64,000 nt of DNA from Struthidea cinerea (lineage: Eukaryota > Chordata > Aves > Passeriformes > Corcoracidae). A program made the position numbers and the translations under genes. Location: assembly GCA_013397865.1 (NCBI GenBank), contig VZTI01000687.1:786241-850240 (forward strand), read 5' to 3'. How positions within the stretch are numbered: the stretch's first letter is position 1; each line of letters opens with the position of its first letter. The notes beneath the pieces are model-generated. The model had not been told where the DNA came from. It made no database searches and saw nothing but the letters and a program-made list of their open reading frames with translations. Shown here in pieces: positions 49,677 through 61,813 of this stretch.

Positions 49677-52600
49677 GTAAGATTTTTATTTTATTCTTTG
49701 AGCCAGAGATGGTATGCACGCATGCTTTGTCATAAACAGTTTCCTGGAGGGAAAAACAGTAGCAAATGGTGATACTAACATTTCCAAATGGGAAATAACT
49801 TGCTGTGCCTTCCTGAGAAAAATCAGATGCATGTCAGAGGAAACAGACTGTAGTCTGCCCTCTTTACTGCCATCCAGTTTGGTTTGTTGTTCATTCTCTC
49901 CATGTTTTAATCTTTGTTGACATTCTCTCTGATCCAAACCACATAGCTCAAGGCAGTGCAGGCTACTATTAGATAAAGCTTACCCAAAAGAAGCTCTGAA
50001 GCAAGAAAACCAGGTTGCATCACAATGTCATACAGTCAGTGTCCAGAATTAGAGCAGCACATGGGAACTTTCAGGGGCTCAGTTTCATGGCAAGGTAAGG
50101 GAGTTTTAAACAGAAGATGCTGCCTCATCACTGCTAAACGAAACCATTCCATTTAAATACACCAAAGGAACATGCCTGAACATGCAGCATGAGGGACCAA
50201 ATTTGGAGTTTCTCTTGCTGGCTCCAACTACTGCAGCATCACAGAGGCAGAACCACCAGCTCAGCGAGTGCTGAGCTTTAAAAGGTTAAAGCTCCTAAGG
50301 AATGCTGCTGCTCGCTGTTCCTCTTGTTGCCACTGGCTCATCTAAGGGCAATCATTACACATATCTTGACATGTGAGTTGCTGGATAATTTTCCACTGCA
50401 GGTCATCTGAGGACATAGGAACGAGGGTGAAGCTACATCAAAGAGATTTGCATCTTGCTGTTTTCAATTAAACACTTTTTTTTTTTTTAATAGCTGCAAG
50501 ATGGGCAGAACTAGTCTGGCTTGCTCCAGACATAACTGCAGATGAGCTGGATGGGAGTGCAGGAGAGGGCATGAGGTATTTGCTAACCTCCTAAAAGGCT
50601 GACAGTCTGGTTTTCTCCTATGATATTTATGGCACATACCCTTGTTGGGAACACTTCTTAGCACCCTGTTAGTTTTTTTCTGCCTTTAGATCACCATTTA
50701 TGTCCAGAAATCTACTTGGTCAAAAAGTTTTAGACAGTTAAGACACAAGTGCATCTTTAATCTACTACAGAGATTATCACAGCATGTCTCTGTCACATTT
50801 TCACCTGCTCGGAATATAAACCTGCTGGCAGGGAGCCCAGTTGATTATATGGTGCCCAATAACATTCAGCCAGCTACCTCTCCACATTGCTGCAGGTATT
50901 GCAGTAAAACTCTCATATATTTAGTCATTTTTCATAGAACAGTTTTATCCTAAGCAGTAGTTTCTTAGGGCCACCACTGACACATGTGTTTCATTGTGAG
51001 CTACCTAATAACTTTATCATAATTCTGCAGTTCTGCACACACAGGTACAGAAACTTGTACAACTGCAGCTCCAAAGTGGAGCAGGTGCCACCCTAATTTT
51101 GCTCCCAAAGCAGAGTGGGACTAATGGGGTTTTATGTTCCCTGTAAATGTGAAATGAGAAACATTATCTTTGTTCCCTCCCCATGGTAGAAACTCAAACC
51201 TAGGGAAAACATTGTCAAAAATATTAGCACCATCATGCTTTTCATAACACTAAAGAGAAAAGATGGAGCAGTTATGAAATAAGTATTAACAAATTAAGAA
51301 ATGCTTAAAGTCTAGCGCTAATTAAGCTGTCACAAGCCTGCATTTAAGCTTAATTGTCTCCACATACAAGTAGCTTTCACTGTGCAAAATAGCAATCATA
51401 TGCTGTCAAGTATTTATTTGTCCATTTAAGGATTTTAAATATTTAAGAGTTATAGTATTAAAACCATTTCACAAACTCATTTTCCTGACACCCAGTATCT
51501 AGGACTTGGTAACAGTCTGGATTGAGAACAGTAATTGGGAGTTCTCCATCAAACTTTTTAATGACAAAATGCCCATCTGTTCAAAATTAGTTTTTTTCCC
51601 TTTTTATTTAAAAAAAAATCTTTCACAAAAAAAGATGCATAAAATTGAATGTAATACTTTGGAATCAATGTGTTCTTTCCCCTTTTCTCCTCTCTTTTCC
51701 TGGGGGAAAAAGTGAAATAAAACCTTTTTCCCAGCATCACAAAAAAAGCACACTTTCCCTGATAGAAAACTGTAAGTTTTCATTACTTGGGATTAAAATA
51801 AATTACAAATTAAATAAATTTTACTCTTTCAAACATTTTCATTAAATATGCATATCTTCATCTTCATGAGCTTTAACAATAAGAATGATACATTAACTGT
51901 GACCTGGGAGTATTTAAAACCATAACTTTTAGTAGTGGTATTCCTATGGATGATGATCCTTCCCCAAAATCATCATTTACATGATCTGTCCTATTGGTTC
52001 CACTACATTTACCAGCTTCAGTTAAGGCTCTCTCATAAGAAAGCCTTGACATGAATGAAGATTGCAGGATTAGTTCTTCTATCAGAGAAGATACAAAATG
52101 AAAATACTATTCCCTTAAGTGTTATAAAGGCTAAATCCTATCTAAAAAACGCAACCTCCATAACCAAAAATAGGAACATAAAGAACAAATATGTGTGTGC
52201 AGACATATCAGCACCTAATCTGCAGTAGCAGAGTAAGCACAGGTTAAAACCACCTTTCTTTCTTTTCAGGTTTTGGTCCCTTCAGACAATACCTGCTCAA
52301 TTCTAGCTGGGAAGCAGTGAAGGTAAGCATTTAAAAAAAAAAAAGGAGGGAGGTATTTTATTTTTTAGAGATCCCAACACAAACTGGTTTTAGGCTTTCC
52401 AGTCCCTTTTCATGAGTCATTAAACAGAATTTTACCCAGGGTGCCTTTTCTACAACTATTGCATATGCCACAGGTTGTGTCTGCCTTCAGTAAACCGATC
52501 ATCTCTCCTACCACAGTTCATTTTGTCGTGTCTGTGTGAGGTGGTTTCCTTCTCACACAAGTGTAGCCTGTTGAGTTCTCACTGCCTGCTTCAGGAGCAC

Positions 52601-55600
52601 AGAACCTAAACTGTGCCAGTTCTAAGTGTGAGTTCACATTTCAGCTTTGGCTTCCACTTTCAAAGGACAGTGAAGTCTACAGTCACATTGAAAACAAGGT
52701 CATTCTGAGGTTTTTTTCCCTCCACACACCTTGACTAGCAGTAACAAGTCTCGGATGCAGTCTGGAAAATTCCTGCTTGTTTCCTAAATCTGTGTATTAG
52801 AACAAATTTAGCTGGGGCATACAAAGGCATGGTTTGGATACCTGGCTTTCAGCATCAACTGATTCATTCTCCCTGCCATAGAAAACGGCCTTTCCTGGAG
52901 TTCAGTTACTTTCATAAGATACCTATGAACAGAGTTACTGTGAGAGGATCTTCCACGTAAGTTTTTAGCAATCCCAAGGTAGAAAGAAGGTTACACAATG
53001 AAATCTGAAACTAGTGGGGAAACAGTCAAAGTAGTAAAATTGAATTGGAGCATTGGTCCAAAATGTGCAAGAAATGACAGATAATACTGGTAAAAATGGA
53101 AAGCAGGATGTGTAAAACAAACCAAGGGGACTGTGTTCTATTATGAAGACTGAAACAAGTCCATACATTTTTTTAATTCTTTTGGACACTGAAATGAGAA
53201 AGGCAACTATAGGAAAGTGTTCGTAATGACAGAAAGGCGATGGCTCTACAGGACTATAACCATAATACAAATTTTGGTAACAGCTACTGAATATCTGTTT
53301 TGAAAATGAAGTGCACTCAAGCCAAGTAAAACAAGGAGCCAGTATGTTTTTCCAAAGACCAAAGCTATAGCAATTCCACCAACACATACATCTTTTCTAT
53401 CCTAGCTTTGTTGGGTGAAGAATGCCGAGTGCAGCTTGGCATTTGGTAGAATAAATCTATTGCTCCCTCCAAGTCATGAGGGATGTTAACCCTGTAGGCT
53501 AACAAGAAACAAAAATACTTCTGTGATACCTTTCCACACCCTAGTCGTGACAGGAGACCCACAAATTATCTTAACTCCAACTTGACATGTGCCCTAAACC
53601 ACAAATATTTGTCAGTTGACAGCGTTCTTGCTCATTATTTCCTGATTCCTCTTGGTTCTAATTTTGGGTGCAAGATCATCCTCTTCTGGCTGAAAAGAGA
53701 GCATGTTTTTTATCTGCAAGCAAAACAGCCTCAAGCGAGAATGCACCGATGGGATGAGTTTTCTGTAACAATGCCATGAGCTGGCTACACCAGGGAGTTA
53801 CATAACAAGGGTCACAGCATTCCATAACAAAACAGATGTCGGTCCTTGTGTATAGAGGAGAACAAATCCATTTCCCTCTGATGTGGCACCCTCTATGTGG
53901 AATTAATTTGTATTCAGACTGGGGATGCTGTTTTGGTTTCCTATTCCCTGGCAAAGGTGTTTAATTTAGGCAATTCAGAGAAATTTGCTGCAAATCTGGA
54001 AGTACTTTGAATTTTGATAGGCTTCTCCACACTAAATAGCAATCTCATAGTATTGTTCCATTGGCCTCATTCATAGGAGTAGCACTATGATCTTCGGAAA
54101 GCTTATGCACATATATTAAAGATAGCAAAATTTAGTATTTACATCTGGAAGTAATCCTGTCTTGGCTTGGGGTACCTGCATGGATCACTGGAGTGACATA
54201 AAACCCGCCAGCCAAGTCTCTTTGCTGTGAACCACACAAGTGTGCACTCAAATTCATCCTCGGGAACATGCTGAGCAGCCAGAACAGACTGGTCAGGCTT
54301 AATGCCTTTGTAGGATTACTCAGAGCTATCCTCATTATTACCCCAAAATCAAGTAGGTGCTTATCAGAAACCTGGATACCACAGCACCCTCAGTGACGAT
54401 GTAATGCTGATACATGCAGTCTTAAAAGTTCACATCCCAGAAGGGTCCTCAAAAGAATCTGAAATTGTGTAAAAATACATTTAGCAGTTCTAATCTCTTA
54501 ATTCCATAGCATAGCCTCACTTTCCATGCTTTTGAAACAGATCCTTTGGCAAAGAGCAATGGCTGCCCTTCTGTGAGCAATACTTGCTCTTACTCACAAC
54601 TGCTTCCTTAAAATCCCTGTTACCAGCTCCTCCGCAAGACGCTGCTGATGGGATCAGCTGTTCTCCTGAACCTCTCTTCTTGCTGTAGGAAGGATCAGAG
54701 ATTGATCCAGTGAGCACACAGCCCATTCCAATAGCTGCATCCCTTCTATGCCCTCATTGGACACTCAGGAAAATACTGTTTCTCTTACAAATTAACTATT
54801 TACTACTACTACCTTTTTGGTGAATAAGCCAATTTTCCTTGAAATCCTCAGAAATCCAATGATAAATGTTAGTAAAACTCTGCAAATCTCTATAGCTGAT
54901 GGTTTTAAAAGAGTGTTTGTCCTGAATTGCTTCTTTTATAATATGAAGATATAATTTTCCAATAACGCGAGGAATACCCCATTGTTTTTGCATGGACCCA
55001 AGTTCTCATCACGGCACAAGACTCTCACACAAGGCCTTCATCAGCATTGCATTCACCATCCATGGAATTTTTGTCATCAGCAGGTACTCCTCAAGTGTTC
55101 AGGGAAAAGGGGATCAAATGGATCTGAAAGTACAGGCAAACCTGTCAATTCAGGGTCATGGAGAAAAGCTTCAGAGCTCTTCCAGATACCATCACATGGC
55201 CCAACATGGTTGTCTAGCACTAGAAAGACAGCTTGTCTTTTAGAAATCTGTCTCACTAAGTTCTTCATAGTTCTCATGACTTCATTCACCTGAAATACCC
55301 TCCTAAAATATGCACGAAAGCTCTGCCAGCAACACTTTTAACTCTGCAAGTGCAGGACATTCTCACTAAAGGAAAACACCACCAGGTATTTACTCTGCAT
55401 TTACTGACAGATCACATTGAGTTAGCACGATGTGTTAGTGCTGCAGCACCACATGGGACCTTCAGAATCCCAGATCCCTTGATTTATTTATTGCATACTA
55501 CAGATTGATGGTCCCACATAATAACCCTTGATCCAGCCGTGTTTCTGTGTCTCCTCCAGAAAGTCCTGTCTGCAGCTTGGCAGCAAAATAACCTATCAGG

Positions 55601-58600
55601 GCAGTCCACCATCAAGGTCAAAGTCCCCAGTTAATAGGGCACAAATGTAACTTGAGTGACAACATTCATAGTAATTAAACTGTTGGTGCAAAGAACAGGT
55701 CACATTTCCAACTGCTTCTGGGAACTATGTCTGCTATCGGGAGATGAGGATCAGATCTCCCAGTGCAGTTTTTCATCCTGCCACTGACCATGTTGTCTTT
55801 GGAAATTTGTCATTTAGTCTGTCTCTCTCCTTCTCTGCTTTAGTTTCAACATCTGTGAAACTAAGACATTGCCATTTAGTGCTTTCATTTCTGTTTTGGA
55901 ACTTTCTTGAAAGCTTTAAGAAGGTATCTACAGGGTTAGGAAAAAAAACAACAACCCAAAACAACAAAAAGCCCAAACCAAACACATAAACAAAACCCCA
56001 CTAACCAGCCACATAAAACACCTTTGTTTGCAAGGTACTTGCAGTCTGGCTGGGACAACTGAAAACTTCTGGTTTCCTTTCTGCACCAACACAAGCAGTT
56101 CACAAAATTAACACACACAACTGCCTTCCCAGCAACCCAAATCAGTGAGAACTCAGGCAAAATCAGTGATATTTTCTGGAGTTTTCTAGAACTTCAAGCT
56201 GTTTCCAACATGCAGTGAGATACCCAGCACCAACCTGAGCAAATCACTTCTCTTCGGGCTGGAACACCAGTGGACCAGACTATGACCACAGCTCACCAAC
56301 AGCTCAAGGTCAGCAGCTGGTAATGCTGGATTTCTTCTCCCTTCTAGAACTTCCCAAAAAAGAATCTTCATGTTTTCTTTTGAACTATTTTTCCCACAAA
56401 ACAGTCCTCCAAAACTTTTCTTCTCCTTTGAAATTTCCTTTCCTGTTTCAACTACAAAAGACAGGCACTTGTTTACCGAACCCACTCACCAGTGTGAGCT
56501 CCAGTTTCCGATGCAGTTACTCTCCTCTAACCATCTTCAGTCTGCCACCTTAAATGCAAAATTGGTTCTGGTTAAGGCTGAGACAAGGAACAGCCTTTTT
56601 TATTTTGCTCCATGTTTACACAACATCTGGTCTATCAGGGTGTAAGCCCATGGCTGGGATTTTTAGACAACACAGTAATACACATTATTGACAGCACGCT
56701 GAAATTGCTTCAGACCTAGAGAACCATCTTCCTTTGACACAAATTCTCAGCCCTTTGCTATTGGACAGCTTCAGTTTTGTCCTGCACAAAAGTATTTCTG
56801 TGTGTTTCTGCCATGACAACTGGTGACAGCAGAATGTCTCGACCCAGAGAGCATGAGAGGACAACAGCATTACAGCTGGCTTTGGGTCTCCACGTTCTGC
56901 ACCAAAGTTAGGGGTAGTCGAGTCCTCTAAGCCTTACAGTTGAAAAGAAAGAATCTCATTAAATGTAAAAATTAAAAGTGCTTTGGCAAAGAAAATGCTA
57001 ATTGTGAACCAGCTGGGGTTTTCTTGTGTGGAGGCTCAGGCACAGTACAGCATTCTTCAGCGAGATGATGCAATGGGCTCTCAAAGACTGTCAGCGCCCA
57101 CAGGAAAAAAGGCTGGCACTGTTCTCCAAATGTGTTTACTTCCCTGCAGGCATTGTTTCCTTGCTTGTGTCAAATAGTTTATTGAGCACAGCTAATCAAT
57201 GCTTCCGCTGACAAGAAAATTGGAACAGTTTATAAAGGAAGCGAGTGTTGAAGGGCAAATTTCCCAGAACTGTGGGCCTCATCCACAGGGGTGTCCTGAG
57301 CGAGAAATGAAAACCTGAGAAGACAGTGACACTGAACAGAGTTACAGGTTTCTTGGGCTAATCAGACACCTCCACTTTTGCCTGTGCCCCCTTAAAACTT
57401 CACCTGTACCATCCTTTGGTAGCAGTTTACTCAAATGGAACACAGATTTTCAACCACCGTTTTCTTTTCCTGGGACAAAGCTTTCCAGCTCAGATGAATT
57501 CCTTCTCCATCCTGCCACTGCAGCTGCTTACCTTCTACTGAGGCCTATGCCTTGTTTGTTAGCCCTGTTCCACTGACAAAATCATTTCAAGTCACTTCCA
57601 TGTGACATTTATTCTCCAGACCATCTTCCAACCACCTGGCCAACCTGCTGCTTTGAAGGGTGCCTTTGTTCCATTCACCTCAATTCTGGGCATAGTTTTT
57701 TCTTTGGGAAAATTGGTCCTGTGTGGAAATTCAACTGTACATAATTGACAGAGAAGTAACATCTCAGTGACATTTCCTTTTACTAGAGAAACATTCTAGA
57801 CCAAAAAATAAATTAAACTCATTCTAAATGCAACTTCCTCATATTGACAGTGACCTTCAGCACAGGTTACCTAACCTGGTCAAGCCAGCACGTCCCTGGA
57901 GTGAAAAAGTCATGCTTAGGGTGAATTCTCATTGGTTTTGTCTCTTGGCAGTGCAGTTTTTCTACCAGATCTTTCAGAGAAACAGCTCTTACCTACAGCA
58001 AATGCTTTCAAGTGTGGAGCTTTTCAGAGAAACACTGTCTCATGGTTCCCCAGGGACCAGTCCCTAAGCAATAACCCTCCCACCCACTGGAGACTGAGCA
58101 TCTCTTTGGAAAACACAACAGTGGCTTCACACGGACGGATGTGACATTAGGAAACTGTTTAGCAAATTTTAGTCTCTTCCAGTTAAAAGGGAGCAACCAC
58201 AAAACAAATCTCACTGCAGACCAATGTTCAGGAACCATGGGCTTAGGTGTTGCTTTTTCAGGTGTTTTCTCAGTTGAATCAGCCCAGTTTCTTTATCACA
58301 GTCAGAAATCCAATGCTCCTTCAAGTCCTCAGTGGCTTTTTTGTAAACACAGGAGCTGTCCAAGAGAGGCCTTGGTGAAAACATCAATCTCCAGATCATG
58401 CAGCTGCCAGTGGTTTACCAAAAAGCAAAGGAGCAAGTCTGCAAGATATGGACAACTCTTCAACCACTGGTGGGTAATGACAACGTTACACAATTTCCTC
58501 CCCTCCCCTGAATACAATGAAAAAATCTCTAAGAGAGTATTGCAAAACATCAAACAGCTCTGGAAAGTGACTATTGAAACTGTGATCTAGGTTCCAAGCT

Positions 58601-60312
58601 GAAATTTGGAGCACACACTAATTAGCATGCTGGTTTAACCCCGTGCTATTTAAACAGCATAACTGATGCTGAACAAAGGAAAGGAAAAAATCTACCATAA
58701 ACTGCAAAAAAGGTGCTGCAGCTCTGACTAGACACAACAAAAACTACAGCCTAATTTGGTTCTCATTTATAATCCCTTATCAAAGTTTTCTTTAGACATG
58801 AGCAAGACTCTCCACCTTGAAGCCAGTAATTCACATAATGCTTGGCCCTTTTGCATCACGTGTTTTTAAAAAACAGGTCTTATTTTTAATTTCCTGTTAT
58901 TCACTCTGGTGGGAAAAACCAGCTTACAGTTCACGTTGGGCTGGCTTCATCCACCACCGCACTCATCATCCTGGAGCAGTGTGGGAAGAACAAAGGCTAC
59001 CAGGAGAGGGATGCTTGTGGTTTTCACCCAGAAGGTGCCTGCTGCGTGCTAGATGGCCCAGAAAAGATTGAATCTACAATTAATATGAAGACTCTCTGGA
59101 AAAACATCTCAGTGGAAGGGATTGATATCATCCTGTCCAGAGATGCAGGAAGGTAAACAACATGTATCAAGGGCTCACAGAAACAGCTCAATCCGCTCAT
59201 TTAACCTTGGGGAATCTTTGCCATGACCTCCTCTCCAACCCAAATCACTCTGAAGCAAAGTCTTCAGAGGGGCACAAGTATGAAATTAGGATGAATTTAA
59301 ATTTTATGTAAAGCAGCCTTCGTGAAAAACTACAGCCAGTAAATGTTTTTCCATAGATTTGTAAATTCCAAACAAAACAAGTTCCAACATAGCACACCGT
59401 GTGATGAACAACCCCAGTAAACCTCAGCTATTAAGAGAGTCTGAAAGCAATACCAAGTAGTAGCAGATTTTAATCTATTTTTCTCAACTGGGAGGGATAC
59501 AAAATGTAAATAGATACACAGGAGAACAGCAATTACAGGTACTGTTAGAACCAGGTCTGTGATCTCATTATGTGTTCCAGTAGTATTGAAGCAATTTTCT
59601 GCTGTGCTAGTCTTCACTGAAAAGGAAAACAAAACTGAAATTTTTATTTTATTTTAAATAAAAATCAGCTAGTCTTGGCCCTTAAATTCAGGATTTGCAC
59701 CTGCATTTTAAAAAGTAGAGTGATAAGAAAAAAACCCTTCAGACAGGGAGATTTTATGACTTAAGCAAAAACTGTGTTACATGGCTATAGTTTCCAGCAG
59801 GGTGTGTTACCTTTCCCACCCCACAAGAATGCCTGTCTTGTGATTTTTTTTTTAATTTAAAGTTCTTTGTGGGTGGGTGTCTGAGAAACCAAACCATCAA
59901 ATAAGCAACATTTGTTTCTCAAACTTGGTTTATTTCAGCATTTCCTTTATTCACTAAGCAAATATGTTCTTAATAATTTCATAAACCAGATCTGGTTTGG
60001 CTACTTAGAATATTTAAATTTAATCAAAGTTTACCGAGCCCTTAATTCAGGTTTCTTGTTTTGTTTTGTTCTTAATATTGCAGGTACATCTGTGATTACA
60101 CCTACTACACTTCTCTGTATTATGGCAATGGAAGAGCTGCTTTCATCCACGTCCCTCCATTATCCGAGTCGGTAACAGCAGAATTTCTAGGAAAAGCATT
60201 ACAGACCATTATCTTAGCAATGTTAGAACAGTGTGGGGAACAAAGAGAGATGGATCATATAAGAAAAAAAAAAGATGATTTCTTAGAATGCAATTCCTTA
60301 CCTCTGAAATGA
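49643..60312 (+). CDS. PGPEP1L: PGPEP1L gene, complete coding region in 5 exons (219 aa)
   Basis: The joined exons 49643-49676, 52270-52322, 58353-58473, 58930-59152 and 60084-60312 give 660 nt with consistent phases. The product belongs to peptidase family C15 (pyroglutamyl peptidase I), cysteine peptidases that remove N-terminal pyroglutamate from peptides in the cytosol. Visible hallmarks are the N-terminal VVVTGFGPF loop (8-16), LEQCGKNKGY with E85, the C147 segment YICDYTYYTSLY, and H166 in FIHVPPL. These correspond to Glu85, Cys149 and His168 of human PGPEP1. It is PGPEP1L rather than PGPEP1 because LEQC-KN-GY, RDAGRY and CDYTYY agree better with the human -like protein, and because FAM169B is the neighbour. 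At 219 residues it is close to the 209 of human PGPEP1 and looks full length. Activity is probable but not shown. Confidence 0.92.
49677..52269 (+). other. PGPEP1L: PGPEP1L intron 1
   Basis: 2.6 kb, AT-rich. No repeat family or extra exon was recognised. Confidence 0.7.
52270..52322 (+). CDS. PGPEP1L: PGPEP1L coding exon 2
   Basis: The acceptor is TTCTTTTCAG|GT and the donor is GTGAAG|GTAAGC. It encodes residues 12-29: G-FGPFRQYLLNSSWEAVK, the substrate-pocket loop of family C15 (FGPF...N-S-W) as in PGPEP1 exon 2. It enters in phase 1 and leaves in phase 0. Confidence 0.93.
52323..58352 (+). other. PGPEP1L: PGPEP1L intron 2
   Basis: 6.0 kb. It contains an A/C-rich tract at 55939-56000 and a 140-codon minus-strand ORF (52965-53387) with no recognisable similarity. 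Nothing else is supported. Confidence 0.65.
55939..56000 (+). repeat. A/C-rich simple sequence
   Basis: A tract of AAAC/CAA-type units in PGPEP1L intron 2. Confidence 0.8.
58353..58473 (+). CDS. PGPEP1L: PGPEP1L coding exon 3
   Basis: The acceptor is GTAAACACAG|GAG and the donor is CTGGTGG|GTAATG. It encodes residues 30-69 plus one base: ELSKRGLGENINLQIMQLPV and VYQKAKEQVCKIWTTLQPLV, aligning with ELEKLGLG...YEIPVEYQTV...QLV of PGPEP1. A second GT lies four bases earlier (CTG|GTGGGT), but only the later one keeps the frame and yields the conserved VVHVG. Confidence 0.9.
58474..58929 (+). other. PGPEP1L: PGPEP1L intron 3
   Basis: 456 bp with a normal acceptor. Nothing else was seen. Confidence 0.75.
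58930..59152 (+). CDS. PGPEP1L: PGPEP1L coding exon 4 (catalytic Glu)
   Basis: The acceptor is CAGCTTACAG|TT and the donor is GCAGGAAG|GTAAAC. It encodes residues 70-143: VHVGLASSTT, LEQCGKNKGY with the putative catalytic E85, CCVLDGPEKIES and ILSRDAG. The last two bases plus the first base of exon 5 make R144. Confidence 0.95.
59153..60083 (+). other. PGPEP1L: PGPEP1L intron 4
   Basis: 931 bp with a T-rich stretch before the acceptor. Nothing else was seen. Confidence 0.75.
60084..60312 (+). CDS. PGPEP1L: PGPEP1L coding exon 5 (catalytic Cys and His, stop)
   Basis: The acceptor is CTTAATATTGCAG|G and the TGA stop is at 60310-60312. It encodes residues 144-219. YICDYTYYTSLYYGNGRAAF carries C147 and IHVPPL carries H166, followed by helix FLGKALQTIILAMLEQC and a divergent lysine-rich tail (IRKKKDD). 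The tail beyond about residue 195 has no counterpart in PGPEP1. Confidence 0.96.
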
Positions 60313-60468
60313 AGCAGATCTAAAGATTATTTAAATCCCCCACACAAAGGATTTTACAGCCCATTTTATTTTCAGTGAAATTTCCTTGCAAAACCCAACC
60401 AACCGTTTGCATCTCTCAGAAGAGGCTTGAGGGAAAAAACCCAATGATTGGCAGTTTGTATTCCTAAC

Positions 60469-60474
60469 AATAAA
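60469..60474 (+). terminator. PGPEP1L: Polyadenylation signal of PGPEP1L (AATAAA)
   Basis: AATAAA lies 157 nt after the PGPEP1L stop, followed by a T/G-bearing stretch (GTTGTTCAG). It is the first canonical signal downstream. Confidence 0.5.
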
Positions 60475-61790
60475 GTTGTTCAGATTCCAGAAAGTGTGAA
60501 ACTGAATTGACAACATTTTAGATGCTTAATCTTGGTTCTGTTGGTTAGAAAGAGATGAATCAAGACTTGCTGACCCCAGATGGATGCTCACAACTCTAAG
60601 GATTCAGCACAGGATGTATGTTAACAAGAGATCCCCCTCAGCCCCTGTCTGAGTCCAGAGAGTTCAGCCCACAAAAAACATGGGTATGGGAGACACCAAA
60701 ACACACTTGGGGATTCTGGTATGTGAAGTTTTACAATTCTGTTTTACTGGCCTGCTGTAGATGCTGCTTTCCACATCAGCAACAGGCTCTGACCCAGAGT
60801 GACTTCAGAGTACAGAGAAAACTGGAATCCAGCAGGATCTATAATGCTCTTGGTAACGGGTTTCAACCCGAAACCACCACTTTCCCCAAGTTCCCAGTGC
60901 CTGTCCCAAGGGAAAACACCACAGTCCTTCCACAGAGCACAGCCCAAAGGCACATCCAACAGCTAACCTGTCCCAAGAGAGGCAATCCTGAAGCACTGTG
61001 CTGTGGGAACGGTCAGGGCACGTGATGGTACCTGCAGAACGGGCACCAAAGGAGATCCCACATTGTAAAACATGGGATCAGGCTCCTCCACATCCCAAAC
61101 AGCTCCATACAGAAGTGCTGGGTTCCACAGAGGGTCACAGCGCTGCCCTTCAGCATACAGAGAATGTCCACACACACTGTAATCCTGCTGCCAGGACACA
61201 AGGACGAGATGAAATCAGTCAGAAGAACAGCACAGCAGCAGCTTAATCTGGACACCTGGGATTTCTTGAGGGAAACAAAAGCCTGTTCCTCAAGCACCAT
61301 CAGTAAAAAGGACAAGAGACAAACATAAAAGCACAGGCAGCTGATGGGGCTTTGGGACACCATCGAGCCTTGTTTCAGTCAACACGCTGAAGACAAGAGT
61401 CTGAGGATCTGGCAACGCCAAGATAACGCTGATTTTCTTGCCACTGTCTTTTCCAGTGTTACAGAAAGCTGATAACCAGGTGCTGTCTGGCTGAATGCCT
61501 CACACGGGGATTGCTGTGCAGGTAAATAAATAACTAACAATGATCACCTTATTCACAGGAACCGCTTTGTGCAAAACTGCTCAAATCTCAGCCAGAAAGG
61601 ATCCAAAAGCTCGGTGTCTCTGGATGAAAATGCTTTTGATTTCAACCAAACAATGGCAGTACTGATCCCTGTTAAGAGTAGCTCAATTAAATGCAGCCAG
61701 AAAGGGCAGAGGGAAACCAGAGCAGCTTTACTCTGAGTTTTCTAACCTGTACTTGCTTTGCACAAGGAGCAACAAAATCACAAACAGGCA
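60475..61790. other. Intergenic stretch downstream of PGPEP1L
   Basis: About 1.3 kb between the PGPEP1L polyadenylation signal and the candidate minus-strand transcript end at about 61790. Only chance ORFs are present (the longest is 135 codons at 60618-61025, plus). No repeat was recognised. Confidence 0.5.
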
Positions 61791-61807
61791 AATGCATACA
61801 GAATTCT

Positions 61808-61813
61808 TTTATT
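61808..61813 (-). terminator. Polyadenylation signal of the right-hand minus-strand transcript
   Basis: AATAAA on the minus strand, with a GT-rich downstream element about 15-45 nt further on. It is the last canonical minus-strand signal with such an element before PGPEP1L. Confidence 0.4.

Noticed and set aside
52965..53387. 140-codon minus-strand ORF in PGPEP1L intron 2, rich in Phe/Cys/Tyr
   Set aside because: It looks like a membrane protein only because of T-rich sequence; no family motif and no start context.
54000..55700. Possible degenerate retroelement in PGPEP1L intron 2
   Set aside because: Several medium ORFs on both strands suggested an old insertion, but no LTR, reverse transcriptase or other diagnostic motif could be read.
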